Under the pieces are notes generated by a model. The model was not told the origin of the DNA and searched no databases. It saw only the letters and a list, made by a program, of their open reading frames with translations. A DNA stretch of 64,000 bases from the NCBI GenBank assembly GCA_022414725.1, contig CM039463.1, positions 20,559,129 to 20,623,128 of the forward strand, read 5' to 3'. Source of the stretch: Microglena sp. YARC. Taxonomy: Eukaryota > Chlorophyta > Chlorophyceae > Chlamydomonadales > Chlamydomonadaceae. Positions 35,752 to 46,472 of the stretch are shown here, in pieces. A program made the translations under genes and the position numbers. Position 1 is the stretch's first letter. The number at the start of each line of letters is the position of its first letter.

Positions 35752-35782
35752 GGTTACTGGGCTCCTCATCACTACCACTGCT

Positions 35783-37939
35783 TTGATAATGCAACTTCCG
35801 CGAGGGCCTCCTGCCGGCTTTGTGAAACTTACCAAACTTAATGGTGTTTCATGGGCTCGTGGGATCCGCAGTGTCATTGTGAGCAATGGATGCGACCGAA
35901 TCCTCCCAACGGGGGTGAAGGTTCCTCTAGATTGGCTAGACGACTGCGCGCCAGCGGCCTCTGCTGCCGGAGAGGAGGGTCCTTCCGCCATCAAGGAAGT
36001 AACCCCCCCCGATCAATCCTCCAACTTTACGGTTCCTTCTCTCAATGTTCGACGCCTGTCCTCTGATGTTGAGGATGTCCTGATGAAGCTGTGTTGTGTA
36101 CAGACACATATCATCCGTTGTGCATCAGACCCGCAGCCTCATTGCGTCCCCTTCAATTATGATGAAGACTACTCTACTACTACTGATGATGAGGAGGACT
36201 TGAAGAGTGCTACGAGTGCTGACTTCGGTGGCGTGACCCCATCTGCTGCTGCCACTCGTGTCTTTGAGACTTCCGCTGTTTCGCCGGTGTATGAGCCTGC
36301 TGATCAGCAGATGCCTAATCGAGAGCTTTCGCCTGTGTATCAGCCTCAGCCTTCGTCGGCGCCTCCCTTTGAGCCTGTTCCCCCGGCTTACCCGGAGGTG
36401 GCTAAGCCCACTTTCTTGAAGGGCTTTGCTTCTTTTTCCTCTGCATCTGCCCCCATGGAGCGTGGCCTCCCTGGCTACCACACTCGCTCTCGCGAGGCTG
36501 CTGTTTCCTCTGCACGCACCTCTGCTGCTGGTGCCTCCCTGGAACCCCCTCCGCCTCCGCCGGTGGAGCTGCCTCCTGCCCCTGGCCCTCCTCCTATGCT
36601 ATATAAGCGGTCATGCGAATCTTGGGAGCATCTGCTCACTGGTGGATCTCCTCCGACTTTGAACTTGCGGGACTACCGCCTGATCAACCAGGATCGACGG
36701 GATGGTGAGTCCTTGAACCGCTCTTTGTACGGTCGGATGGATATGCAGGCTACAATGGCAAATGTTAGTGTGAAGCTGAGGCATCGCCGAGTGATGGCTT
36801 TCTCTGAGCTTGGTACCAGGTGTCGTTCTTTTCTTGGTCCAGTCACTTCTGGGATTCTGTATCCCCCAGATCATGGTGTTTCCTTTGGTGGTACGAGGCG
36901 TAGTGATCACGAGAAGCTTGGTTATCAGTTTGTGCGAGTGCCTGTCCCTCTGTGTCCTGTTAGCCCAGATTTCGAGCTGCTTATGAGTGTTGCGAGGTCC
37001 ATTCCTGTGATTAGGAACATAGACGACCAGCGCGCTCTTGACGCTGGTCTTGCTGCGGAGTATTTCATGGACATTCGTAGGTCCTTGGCTCCTGTCCCTT
37101 CTGCGAATGGAGCTGGGTCTAATACCCTCATTCATGGTGAGTCTCGGTTTGATCCTGCACTGTTGGGGTTCAGTGCACTGCCTCTCGAACGTCAGGAGTT
37201 CATGTGTTTAACTATGATGCTCGCGAACATGGAGGACGATATGGTCAAGGTATACCAGGACTTTGCCACCCCTCGGGATATCCTTTTGGATATCCGGAAG
37301 ACGCAGTCTGATGCCCTTGCCTCTAGAGTCCCTCTCATGCGTATCGAACTTCATAATGCGCACATGGGCCCTTCTGACCGTGTCGATGATTTCTTTCGCA
37401 TGGTTCGCAGTCTGTGCACTGACCTCCGCAGTGCTGGACATCCTGTCACTCAGCGCCACGCCATGGAAACCATTGTGAATGGGATCCGTTTGATCCGATT
37501 TGAATCGCTGCGGATCCAGTACGGTATGATGTTGGCTAACAGACAGACTGTAGATTACTGGTCTTGTCTGGAGGCATATCGGTCTCTCGACATTTTGAAC
37601 ATTGCTCTCCCCAGGTCCGACTCCAGGCATCCTGGTTGGTCCCGGGACGCTCCCCAGGTTCCTGCCAATGCTGCGTTTCAGCGTGGGCAGGGATCTGGTT
37701 CTCAGGGTTCTGGTTCCAACAAGCGACGTCTGGATTGCACTTGGGGCCCATGCCTCAGCAAGACGACCCACTCGGAGGATCGCTGTTTCACGAAGCATCC
37801 GCACCTGCGTAAGACCAAGCCTGGTGCACCGGTTACCAATCCGGTGCCCATGGCCTTGGCCCTTCCAGGTGTGCTTACTCCGCGGCAGCTGGCCTCCTTG
37901 CAGGCTCAGATTGATGGGTATGCTTTGGACAAGAAATAG
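35783..37939 (+). CDS. Copia Gag (718 codons, ends at TAG)
   Basis: Long open frame from an ATG 32 bp inside the 5' LTR end. The first ~290 residues are acidic and proline-rich; the C-terminal part has a capsid-like fold region (YQDFATPRDILLDIRKTQSD, NAHMGPSDRVDDFFRMV) and a nucleocapsid knuckle near residue 660 with C-x4-C-x5-H-x4-C spacing (CTWGPCLSKTTHSEDRC), longer than the usual CCHC. The frame stops at TAG (37,937-37,939), but the same frame stays open beyond into protease. Gag packages element RNA into particles. Confidence 0.88.
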   Translation: MIMQLPRGPPAGFVKLTKLNGVSWARGIRSVIVSNGCDRILPTGVKVPLDWLDDCAPAASAAGEEGPSAIKEVTPPDQSSNFTVPSLNVRRLSSDVEDVLMKLCCVQTHIIRCASDPQPHCVPFNYDEDYSTTTDDEEDLKSATSADFGGVTPSAAATRVFETSAVSPVYEPADQQMPNRELSPVYQPQPSSAPPFEPVPPAYPEVAKPTFLKGFASFSSASAPMERGLPGYHTRSREAAVSSARTSAAGASLEPPPPPPVELPPAPGPPPMLYKRSCESWEHLLTGGSPPTLNLRDYRLINQDRRDGESLNRSLYGRMDMQATMANVSVKLRHRRVMAFSELGTRCRSFLGPVTSGILYPPDHGVSFGGTRRSDHEKLGYQFVRVPVPLCPVSPDFELLMSVARSIPVIRNIDDQRALDAGLAAEYFMDIRRSLAPVPSANGAGSNTLIHGESRFDPALLGFSALPLERQEFMCLTMMLANMEDDMVKVYQDFATPRDILLDIRKTQSDALASRVPLMRIELHNAHMGPSDRVDDFFRMVRSLCTDLRSAGHPVTQRHAMETIVNGIRLIRFESLRIQYGMMLANRQTVDYWSCLEAYRSLDILNIALPRSDSRHPGWSRDAPQVPANAAFQRGQGSGSQGSGSNKRRLDCTWGPCLSKTTHSEDRCFTKHPHLRKTKPGAPVTNPVPMALALPGVLTPRQLASLQAQIDGYALDKK

Positions 37940-38803
37940 GAGGTACGCTCTGTCCTTTTCTCTTGCACTGCGAAATTTTCAAATGTCTGCAGCCCGAGCC
38001 TGTCTGAGGGTGTCTGGCATGTTGATTCTGGAGCTGGGATGTCAATCACGGGTGATATGTCTTTGTTCACTGTGTTTCATGCTTCTGAGACTGGGCCAGC
38101 AGTTGAATTTGGTGATGGTGTGGTTCAACGGTCTGTGGGTCAGGGTTCTATTGTGTTATGTAGTGATTGGTTACCAACACCAATCACTTTAACCAATGTT
38201 CTCTACATCCCACACTGTCCGGTGAACCTCATGTCAGTAAATGCTGTTGCCCATGCTCACAACTGCAAGATTTCTTTTGATAGTCTTAGTTGTACTGCCA
38301 CACAGGGCTCTTCTGTTCTGTGGTCTTTCCCTGCCTCCAGTGATGGTGTGTACAAGTTTGCATGTAGGCCTTGTCACACCCCTCGTGGCCGTTTGTATGG
38401 TGCTGAAGATTATCCAGCTTTTGCTCTTGATGTTGATGAGGATGGTGGAGTTGTGATCCCTACCACTCCTGAATGGTTGTGGCATAGGCGGCTGGGTCAC
38501 CCTGGCTATGATGCCATGCACAACCTTGTAAGGAAGGGTTTGGTTCAGAACTTACCCCTCACTCTCCAACAGGTGCAAAGACTGTCTAAGATCCCATGTG
38601 ATGCTTGTCAGAAGGCAAAGGGAAAACGTATCCCTTTTCCTAAAGAAAGCAAAACTAGGATCCGTGCCCCATTACAACGCCTTCACTTGGACATCATGGG
38701 GCCATTTAATATTAGGGGCTTGCGTGGGGAGTTTTATGTTCTGTGTCTCGCTGACCAATACTCTGGCTATGCTGAGGTCTTGTGCTTGAGAACCAGGGAT
38801 TAA
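37940..38803 (+). CDS. Copia protease and integrase N-terminal half
   Basis: In the same frame as Gag, separated only by the TAG codon. VWHVDSGAGMSITGD gives the retropepsin active site (GAT at 38,024). The GAG-pre-integrase region follows: WLWHRRLGHPGYDAMHNLV and CDACQKAKGKRIPF form the H-H-C-C zinc site. The integrase core starts LHLDIMGPF with the first catalytic Asp. Translation halts at TAA (38,801-38,803) within a motif that in relatives reads on, so this looks like a nonsense mutation of one codon. Confidence 0.9.
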   Translation, partial: EVRSVLFSCTAKFSNVCSPSLSEGVWHVDSGAGMSITGDMSLFTVFHASETGPAVEFGDGVVQRSVGQGSIVLCSDWLPTPITLTNVLYIPHCPVNLMSVNAVAHAHNCKISFDSLSCTATQGSSVLWSFPASSDGVYKFACRPCHTPRGRLYGAEDYPAFALDVDEDGGVVIPTTPEWLWHRRLGHPGYDAMHNLVRKGLVQNLPLTLQQVQRLSKIPCDACQKAKGKRIPFPKESKTRIRAPLQRLHLDIMGPFNIRGLRGEFYVLCLADQYSGYAEVLCLRTRD

Positions 38804-39766
38804 GCTCCCTTAGCAGTTCAAACTACCATCCTCAGATGGATGACTCAGCTGCATGGATTTGTTTTCAAGTGTCTTAGGTCTGACAGGGCTAAGGAATTTA
38901 TAGTGAAGTGGTTCGAGGATTGGTTAGAATCGGTTGGTGCTGTGCATGAATTGTCCATGGCTTACACTGCTCAGCAGAATGCGACTGTGGAACGGTACAA
39001 TGGGGTCCTTCAGAACGTAGCTAGGAGCATTCACTTGGAGTCTAAGCTCACTAAGTCCTTCTGGCCCTATGCCTTCCTCGCCGCGTGTTACCTACGCAAC
39101 CGGCTGCCTAATCAGGGTGACAAGACTCCTTATGAGTTGTTCTTTGGGGTTCTACCTGATGTATCGTTATTGCGCGTGTTCGGGTGCCCATGCTATGTTA
39201 CCTTAGTGAATGGGAAGAAGCGCAATAAGCTTGACGAAAGGGCGTTATCTGGTAGACTGGTTGGGTATTCTCTGGTGAGTAAGGGTTATTTTGTTTGGGT
39301 TCCTAAGTTGCGCCAGGTGGTAGAGAGTCGTGATGTGCTCTTCTATGAACAGTTTAGCTATAACTGTATCCCTGGGCTTTTTCCCTATGATGGATCTCAG
39401 TATTTTTCTCGCACCCCTGCCGCTATCATCGGTAAAGGGCTTGATACTACTGACAATGTCCTGGGCCCTTTACCAACCCCGATTGTTGACCGCTTTACTG
39501 GTCATGGGATGACGATGCGTCCCAGGCCAGGTAATGATGGTGCTGTATCGCGTGCGGCGGCATTGGGCCAGGGGGAGTCTGATGTTCCTTCAAGCTCTAA
39601 TTTATTCGAATCTCAGGGGGTCGCCGGGCCTTCCTCTGCGCCACGTTTCGTCGGTGAAGTCGTAGGATTAGGACAGCCTCGGGTCATAGTGGAACCTAGT
39701 ACAGGTCCACTGCCCACTAGTCGCCACCCCCGTCCACCTATTCGGATAGCTCGCGGGAGTTGTTGA
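38804..39766 (+). pseudogene. Copia integrase C-terminal half
   Basis: Same frame continues after TAA: FKCLRSDRAKEFIVKWFED has the second catalytic Asp and HELSMAYTAQQNATVERYNG the catalytic Glu. Then RSIHLESKLTKSFWPYAF and VFGCPCYVTLV, the typical copia integrase tail. The frame is lost at about 39,760 in the integrase-RT linker. Confidence 0.92.
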
Positions 39767-40821
39767 TCACTTCACCCCCTGCTATACCTGGTGGTTTATA
39801 CCGGACCAGGCATTGCGACGATGTGGCCGTCACAGATGATGTGAGTGATGACCTCGAACACTGGTCCGGGTCAGATACTGCGTATGGCTGGGGTGTTCCA
39901 GTGTACCCAGGCTTCGACGATTTAGAGGCAAAGGAGGCCGGCCTTGTTCAACCACGCATGAGTGCTGCGCTGGGGGCTTTATTACCGGTTACTGCTGATA
40001 CTGCTGATATCCCCGCTGCCCATGTACAAGTACACTGCTTGTACGTGGGGGCTTTTATTTCTACCTCTACTGAACTCTCTTATAAAGCTGCAATGTTACC
40101 TACCAACCCAGACAGAGATCTCTGGCTGCAGGCTATGAAGGATGAGATGGCCTCCCTCCATGCTCATGGCACTTGGGTCCTCACTCCACAGCCTCCTAGG
40201 CAGAGGATTCTATCTGGCAGATGGTTATTTGTCAAGAAACATGGGGCTGATGGTTCTTTGCGTTTTAAAGCTCGTTTTGTAGTTCGTGGTTTTCTGCAAC
40301 GTCCTGGGCTGGACTACCATGATGTATATGCCCCCGTCTCCTCTAAAGCAGGTCTTCGTGTGCTCCTTGCTGCCATCACTCATAGAAAAATGTTTGTCAG
40401 GCAGCTGGACATCAAGACTGCATTCTTGAATGCCAAGCTGGAACCTGGTCTGGACCTGTTCTACTACCAGCCTGAGGGCTTTCATGAACTTGGTCCTGAC
40501 AATGTTCCCCTTGTGTGCAAGCTAATTAAATCTCTTTATGGTTTGAAGCAGGCACCCAGGGCTTGGAGCAAAGATGTAAAGCAGGTTTTGGTTGCCCACG
40601 GTTTTACCATGTGCAAAGCTGAACCTGCTCTGTATTTCAGGAGGGATTCTACTGGTGGGTGGAGCTATGTCCTGACCTATGTGGATGACTTTATCTGTGC
40701 TTTTAGTGAGCTGCATAGGTATGCCTTGCTGATCAAGGCTATGGAAGCAGCTGGGTGGGAAGTCAAGGAAATGGGTGTACCTGTCCAGTTTCCTTTCATT
40801 GGACATGACTTGTACACTTGA
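39760..40821 (+). pseudogene. Copia reverse transcriptase
   Basis: Frame shifted by one relative to the rest of pol. Motifs in order: MKDEMASLHAHGTWVL, GRWLFVKKHGADGSLRFKAR, VVRGFLQRPGLDYHDVYAPV, RQLDIKTAFLNAKLE (first catalytic Asp), LIKSLYGLKQAPRAWS and the catalytic YVDDF at about 40,677-40,691. It ends at 40,821, where the original frame resumes in RNase H. Confidence 0.94.
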
Positions 40822-41650
40822 TTCTGACGGCAGGTGTGTTAAGATCGACCTCTCCCAGCACTCCTACATTGTTGAGCTGGTGGAGCAGTTTGGTCTCACT
40901 GCTGCTACCAAGCCCAATTTTTCAGTTCCCATGTCCAAGTGCACTGTCACTGATCCTCCTGGAGAACCTCTGGCCTCTAATAGCCAGTACCTCTCTCTTG
41001 TGGGGGCTTTGCTGTACCTGGCTACCTGCACAAGGCCTGATATTTCTTTTGCTGTTAGCTACCTGTCCAGGTTTTCTGCTCAACCCACTGCCCCCCTGTG
41101 GGCTGCAGCCAAGCGCTTGCTTTTGTATTTGAGAGAACATTCCCATCTGGGCCTCACTTACACTCACAGCCCTGGTTTCTCTTTTACTGTCTTTAGTGAC
41201 TCATCCTTTGCTGATGATGGGTCTGACAGGAGATCTCAGACTGGCTATGCTGTGCTTGCTGGAGGCTGCCTTGTGAATTGGATGAGCAAAAGGCAACCCA
41301 CTGTTGCTGTTAGCTCCAGTGAGGCTGAGTATCAGGCCCTGTCTCAGACTGCCAGGGAGGTGCAATGGTTGAAAAAGTTGAGAATTGATCTAGGGCTGCC
41401 TTGTGACCTGGTCACCATTCAGGGTGACAACTTGGGGTCCTTGAGCTGGGCCAATGACTGTCAGCTGCTCCCTCGCAACAAGCACATTGATGTCATCCAT
41501 CACTATATCCAGGAGCTGGTGGAGGATGGCCAGGTGGATGTTGCCTATGTTAACACTAAGGACAACTGTGCTGACCCCTTCACCAAGCCCCTTGATCCTA
41601 TGGTGTTCTGGCGTTTCATTCGCATGTTTGGAATGACTGCTTCTCCTTAA
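40800..41650 (+). pseudogene. Copia RNase H domain
   Basis: Frame back in register with Gag. RCVKIDLSQHSYIVELVEQF, YLSLVGALLYLATCTRPDIS, the RNase H core FSDSSFADDGSDRRSQTGYA, QPTVAVSSSEAEYQALSQT and PRNKHIDVIHHYIQELV all match copia RNase H, with the acidic residues in place. Stop TAA at 41,648-41,650. About 350 bp of T-rich DNA, then two copies of CATAGGTGGAGTA, precede the 3' LTR. Confidence 0.94.
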
Positions 41651-41997
41651 ACCATTTTTTTTGGTTACATGTATTCTGGAATTTTTGGTTACATTTTTAC
41701 AGTTTCTTTAAGTTATCATTGATTGGCATTAGGTTCCTATTCCCGGATCGGGTTTTCTATACCGTTGTTACCCGACTTTGATATTTAGTTGTCCTCTTAT
41801 ATCCACTTGGCAAAATTTGGTTCTTTGCCTTGCTTCATACCTTCCCTTACACCCTTCGGGTTTCATTTGAAGTTTCTCTCGATTTTTTTTTCCGGAGTTC
41901 TTTGATTTTATTTTTTTTATTTGTTACATATAGTTCTATGTCACCAGTGCCATAGGTGGAGTAGTACTATTGTATGTCACCTGTGTCATAGGTGGAG

Positions 41998-42321
41998 TAT
42001 CAGCATGTATAGCGGTGCTCTCACGCGTTTTATGACTTGGTGACTACTTATGTACTCCCTTAGAACTATCGGCTCTCCTGAGCCAGCTTCCCGTGGGACT
42101 GAGTCATCTTGAGATGACTCAGTGGCAGCTTCCTGTCACCTACGTCTCCGGTCTGATCTGTACCCTGTTAGGTTCCTGTCTACCGCCTCCTTTCACCACA
42201 GGTGCCCCTTTATGGGTCTCCTGTGTCTGTAACGTTATCCTTGTCTCCGTGTATAGATTGGTGCGTCTGTTCCGCTGCTTTAATCTACTGTCCACTCTAC
42301 CGGAGTGATTTCAAGCTGATA
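41998..42321 (+). repeat. 3' LTR of copia element
   Basis: 324 bp, one visible difference from the 5' LTR. Confidence 0.93.
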
Positions 42322-42539
42322 CACCACACTCAGGCTGCCTGGATACCTTGTGGGCTTTGTAGGGCGGGCAGCGATAGTCTTGCCAGACAGATGTTTCATG
42401 GTGAAGGCCATTGTTAGATCGGCGTGGGCTTAACCGAAAAAGATTCCGCTGTGAGGGCGAAGTGTAAGGGCCGTTGAGAAGTGGGAGATAATGGATAATC
42501 TATGGCAACCTGGTGTCAAGTGCTTAAATCGCGTGGATT

Positions 42540-42790
42540 TTCCCCAAACCCTTAAGAGATTCCGACAGGTTCCGAAAAAGTTCAAGGCGGAAAGGTTCCG
42601 ACAAAATTAAAATAGGAAAGCGTCCGAAATCGTCCCCTGTCGAAAATTAAAATCGAGAAGCGTCCGAAAATTAAAGTCGTACAATTGTAGTCGTAAAATG
42701 GAAGTCGTAAAATTGAAGTCCGAAAATTAATGACCGAAACTTGAAGTCGGAAAGCGTTCGAAAGCGTCCCCTGCCGGAAATGTCGGAAAC
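42540..42790. repeat. AATTTTCGGAC/CGACTTTAATTTT short tandem block
   Basis: Many short units of the type GTCGTAAAATTGAA and GTCCGAAAATTAA. Inverted partner at 46,722-46,930; this block forms the inner edge of IR-A. Confidence 0.8.
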
Positions 42791-43043
42791 GTCGGAGAAC
42801 ATCCAATTATATTATTGTATTATATTATAGTATTGTTCCGAACAGCATGTATAAGGGGCATGGATACGGAACAACACGCGCTGAGCCAGCTCGGCAGTGA
42901 GCGCTCGGGTTTCGTTTTGCCGTGAGTTCATTTGTTACCTATGGCCCCAAACTATGCTCATTCACCTGATTCGTTGTGAAGTCGGGAGGCAGTGAGGAAG
43001 TTTTTTCATGTACCCACATCGGAAGTTTTTGTAATCTGCCTTA

Positions 43044-43054
43044 CCCCCCCCCCC

Positions 43055-43103
<49 letters not shown>
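43044..43103. repeat. Poly-C followed by CA microsatellite
   Basis: About 27 C then about 16 CA units, one of several such junctions in the window (also 49,755-49,804). Confidence 0.95.
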
Positions 43104-43111
<8 letters not shown>

Positions 43112-44445
43112 GGCCCACATCTCCTCCAGATATTATAATTAAGGGGTCAAAGTAGGGCCTATAGCTATCCTGGTTATGGTCCATTTTTTCTTTGGAGATC
43201 TGAAAATTTTCTTTTTCACCTAGTTCGTGTTTAAAAGTAAGCCATTTTCCCTGGTAAATCCCCGTTTCCAAGAAACGTCTGAAGAACCCAGCACCCTGCA
43301 GCCCAACAGCCATTTCTTACCATCGAAAGGTACAACATCGTTTTATTTAAAACAGCTACTAATATTCAGAATGCACGAGATTATGCTGATAAAAACATAT
43401 GGTACAAAGGTCAATTTGAGGTTGGTTGCTTTTGGTTAAGCCCTCGGATCTGCCACGGCCTGGTCGATCGGCCTGGAGATCTATGCTTATCGAACAAGGG
43501 CGTGGCCGCCCTTGTGTTAGGTTTGGGGATCCGCTGGGGATGGGGATGGGGAGTCCCGTCGAGCCCTTCTGTCACTAGCTAGGGTTGTTTTGTGTGCGTT
43601 GTGCGGTTTGCGTAACCTTGTTACTGCCCTCGTGGCTGTTCTTGCGGAAAGTGTGTCTCGTATACCGCGCTTTGGTACACAGTTGCGTGTTACCTTATAA
43701 ACTGGGGCTGTGCAGTGTGCACTTTCTGGCTGTGACTAGGCAGTCTCCTTTGGGATAACTTGACAGCCGAATCCAAACGTCGAGTGGTTAACAATGATAA
43801 GGAGGAAAGAAGAACTAGGTAGAGGGACAACAGAGACTGCAACTATACAACTAAAGGGAACTGGGAAGTCCACAGCGACCAAGATAAGGAGTGAGAAGAG
43901 AAGGTTGAAACAGGCAAGGTTAGCCTTAGAGGAGGTAGAAGGTAAGGACTATGGTTGTTTTTCCCTCACTACATGAGGAAGGAAGAACAACCATGGGTAC
44001 TAGTGAGGAAAAAGAGCCTGGTTCAACTAAGGTAAGAGGGTAGAGGGACTACAGGGGATCTGCCGAAGAGGGATCAAGTGGGTTGCATAACGGTATCTTC
44101 TATGTGGCGTTTTTTGTTCATGGACGTGGTGGAGGCTGCTGGTTGCGAAATCTCAGGGGAGGTGAAGTACAGCTTCCTCCGCTTGAAAATAAAGGGATAG
44201 GTCTGCTTGGTCGGAAGGGCGTCTGCGTGTTCTCGACCCTTGAAGATATCATGTAGAGGGAGCTGAACTTAGACCTTCTCTGGATTATCAGAAGCAAGCC
44301 CCTCGTGAGGATGTCAGAGGAGGGATGCTCTTGCCATCTAAGAAAACGGGGTTTAATTAATCTAGAATAGCTCCATGACAGTGGGTCCAAAGGCCGTGCT
44401 TCTTACCCATATGGTCCAGAATGGGTTCGAGAAGATCTAGCCCAA

Positions 44446-44483
<38 letters not shown>

Positions 44484-45804
44484 CTTGGACTTAACAGGGA
44501 AGTACTCAATCATCTGGCCCACTATCGAGCCTTTAGAAGCAGGATAAGCTATCCTGATGTGAATTTTGGGGGGTTGCGAGGCAGCATCTGCAAAGGAGGA
44601 TGCTGTAAAAAAGGAGCCATCGAGTCGGAGAATAGGACTGCCTTTGATGCTGTAAAAAAGGAGCCATCGAGTCGGAGAATAGGAATAGGACTGCCTTTGC
44701 TAGTTTATTGAGCTGCCTGCTGTTTGCAAACGACAGTTGGTGCGGTCTAAATGCAATTTGTAGGGCGAACCCTTAGGTTCCCCAGCGCACCCGTTTTGCC
44801 CCTCCGTTTTGCGCATCCTTTTTGCTCGCCCGATTGGTGACTCCGGCAGTACGCCTGATACACCGAAGTCTCTACCCATGAAGGGGCGGTAATGAAATCC
44901 CCCCCACCCCCCCACCCCCACCCCCTCCTACTGAAGTGAATGGCCGTGACCAGCATGGAGCCTGAGAGATAACTGAGCGGTTGGGGAAGGGGGGGTGGTC
45001 TGGCTTGTCTTCACGACTGCAAAACGTGTTCATGAAGGGGAGGAAAGAGAAACGGATTTACATAAGTGACATGTTTCGCAGAAAAGGCATCATCAGACTA
45101 ATAGCATATCAAACCAGATCGACAGACCCCTAAAGCTGACATGATTTGTGGACGTGTCACGACGCTTTGCTGCCTTGCTTCGACTCGGAGACACGTGGGG
45201 ATTGGTTTGCAAGCGAGCTTGTGAGCGAGGGAGTCGATGCTACGACCTGATGCTTAACGTGGTACGGCGACACCATGGGAGTGAGTTTCTGATTCCTAAC
45301 TGGCTACCGCTGCATGTACATTGTCACAGATTACATTCATCACACGGTGGAGGGGTGGGGTGGGGAGAGAGAGGAGGTAGAGATTCACTAGGGCCTCTTA
45401 CTTAGGGGGTCTACAATCACCACCCAAAATGTTGTAGGGTACATTATGAAATTATTGTGAGCTATATTAAATTGAAATTGAAATTGAAATTGTTACATCC
45501 GTGTAATACAGTTACTCACAGGACGTGATGTTAAGGACACCACAGCGTAAGCCGGAGCTAGCTATAGCCACGGTGTGAGCTATATTACATTCATTGGTCA
45601 TGGAAAGGTTTTTTTACAGGAAAATCCCCCCCAACCCCACCCAACCCCAACCCCACCCCACACACACATCGCCCCCTAAAGCTGCTAGTTACTGGAAGTA
45701 CAATTTTACTGCTTGGCTACACATACTAAAACTGCAGGTCCAACCTAGACCTCTGAGGCTGCAGAAAACACAAGCACATAACAGCAGTGACACGAAGTAT
45801 ACCT

Positions 45805-45805
<1 letters not shown>
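43104..45805. other. Spacer between psbO arms; no recognisable gene
   Basis: Contains a 35-base poly-G (44,449-44,483) and an imperfect duplication of about 50 bp at 44,600-44,700 (TGCTGTAAAAAAGGAGCCAT). A minus-strand frame at 44,118-44,390 (KPRFLRWQEHPSSDILTRG) is protein-like but unassigned. Confidence 0.5.

Positions 45806-45844
<39 letters not shown>
45806..45844. repeat. 39-base poly-G tract
   Basis: Uninterrupted G run, the longest in the window. Confidence 0.95.
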
Positions 45845-45845
<1 letters not shown>

Positions 45846-45849
45846 ATTT

Positions 45850-46110
45850 TTTGCCAAGCAATTGCTTCAAAGTTGAGCCCTTGAAGAAACTTACCAGGGG
45901 GCATTCTTCCACCAGATCATTCACATTGTCAAGGTGTTTCAAATACACCTTTTTAACCATGTTCTTGAAATCGATACACTCAGCTGTGCTCTGAGTGTAG
46001 ATTAAAAAGAGAGCAAATTTATTTTCCTCGCAGCTCTTTATTCTAGACCCACTAAGGAAAGAATCCTTATCTTCAAGCTTTAACTTCGCAAAAATGACAG
46101 TACCTGTACT
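45850..46110 (-). CDS. Unrecognised coding-like segment
   Basis: A minus-strand frame of about 85 codons with ordinary protein composition: TGTVIFAKLKLEDKDSFLSG, KSCEENKFALFLIYTQSTAE, MVKKVYLKHLDNVNDLVEEC. A possible acceptor (TAATTTTAG) lies just upstream near 46,110 and the frame runs into poly-G (read as proline) at its end. No family recognised; it could be an exon of a gene or transposon fragment in the IR-A spacer. No second copy was noticed in the window. Confidence 0.35.
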
Positions 46111-46275
46111 AAAATTACTAGAGTAAGGCAACCCACCCAACCACCACATTAAACATACATGCATGCTCATTGAATCACATGTACATGTTGTGTACCGGTA
46201 ATAATTGCTTCTCTTGGGGCCTCAGGATCAGACTCAATAGCATATACAGGCTGAAAAGCTTGATTGCATGCACAG

Positions 46276-46472
46276 ATCACAGTATTTCTATTTGGCTGAT
46301 AGCAGCAGCTTCTAGGCAGCTCCCTGGGCCAGCCACTGGGCTAAGCCTCAAAAATTCAGCAGCGCTAGAAAGGTGATTATGTCTGCTTCAAGGTGCACTA
46401 CGTTGCTTTAGTTCTGGCTGATTTGCCAGCCAGGGGAGCTGTCTAGAAGCTGCTGCTTCGTAGCCGGGAAAA
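46276..46472 (+). mobile_element. Foldback MITE-like element, copy 1 (AGCAGCAGCTTCTAGGCAG)
   Basis: Inverted ends GGCTGATAGCAGCAGCTTCT and AGAAGCTGCTGCTTCGTAGCC. The middle shares CTTCAAGGTGCACTA and GTTGCTTTAG with the inverted copy at 54,113-54,293. Confidence 0.7.

Larger units (their letters stand above)
35428..42321 (+). mobile_element. Ty1/copia LTR retrotransposon
   Basis: Full-length element of 6.9 kb with two 324-bp LTRs bounded by the inverted ends TATCAG and CTGATA, and a 5-bp duplication CACCA (35,423-35,427 and 42,322-42,326). Domain order Gag, protease, integrase, RT, RNase H is diagnostic of Ty1/copia. LTRs differ at one visible base (35,605 region against 42,185), so it is young. 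The coding frame has two in-frame stops (37,937 and 38,801) and two offsetting frameshifts (about 39,760 and about 40,810). The end motif is unusual in not being TG-CA. Confidence 0.94.
15295..42750. repeat. Left arm of psbO inverted duplication (IR-A)
   Basis: Reverse complement of 46,725-52,050 once insertions are removed. Matching runs along the whole length, including psbO exons, the 3' minisatellite, an outer hairpin near 15,448-15,500 (GGCAATACAGGGCAGAAC and its inverse) and the inner AT-rich block 42,540-42,750. Insertions unique to this arm: 18,476-18,838 and 19,498-20,740 in introns, and the 20.67 kb retrotransposon nest. psbO exons are nearly identical between arms; introns differ by many indels. 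Confidence 0.92.

Noticed and set aside
42093..42417. Small proteins in the copia LTR
   Set aside because: The same short frame occurs in both LTRs and has no family features; it is LTR sequence.
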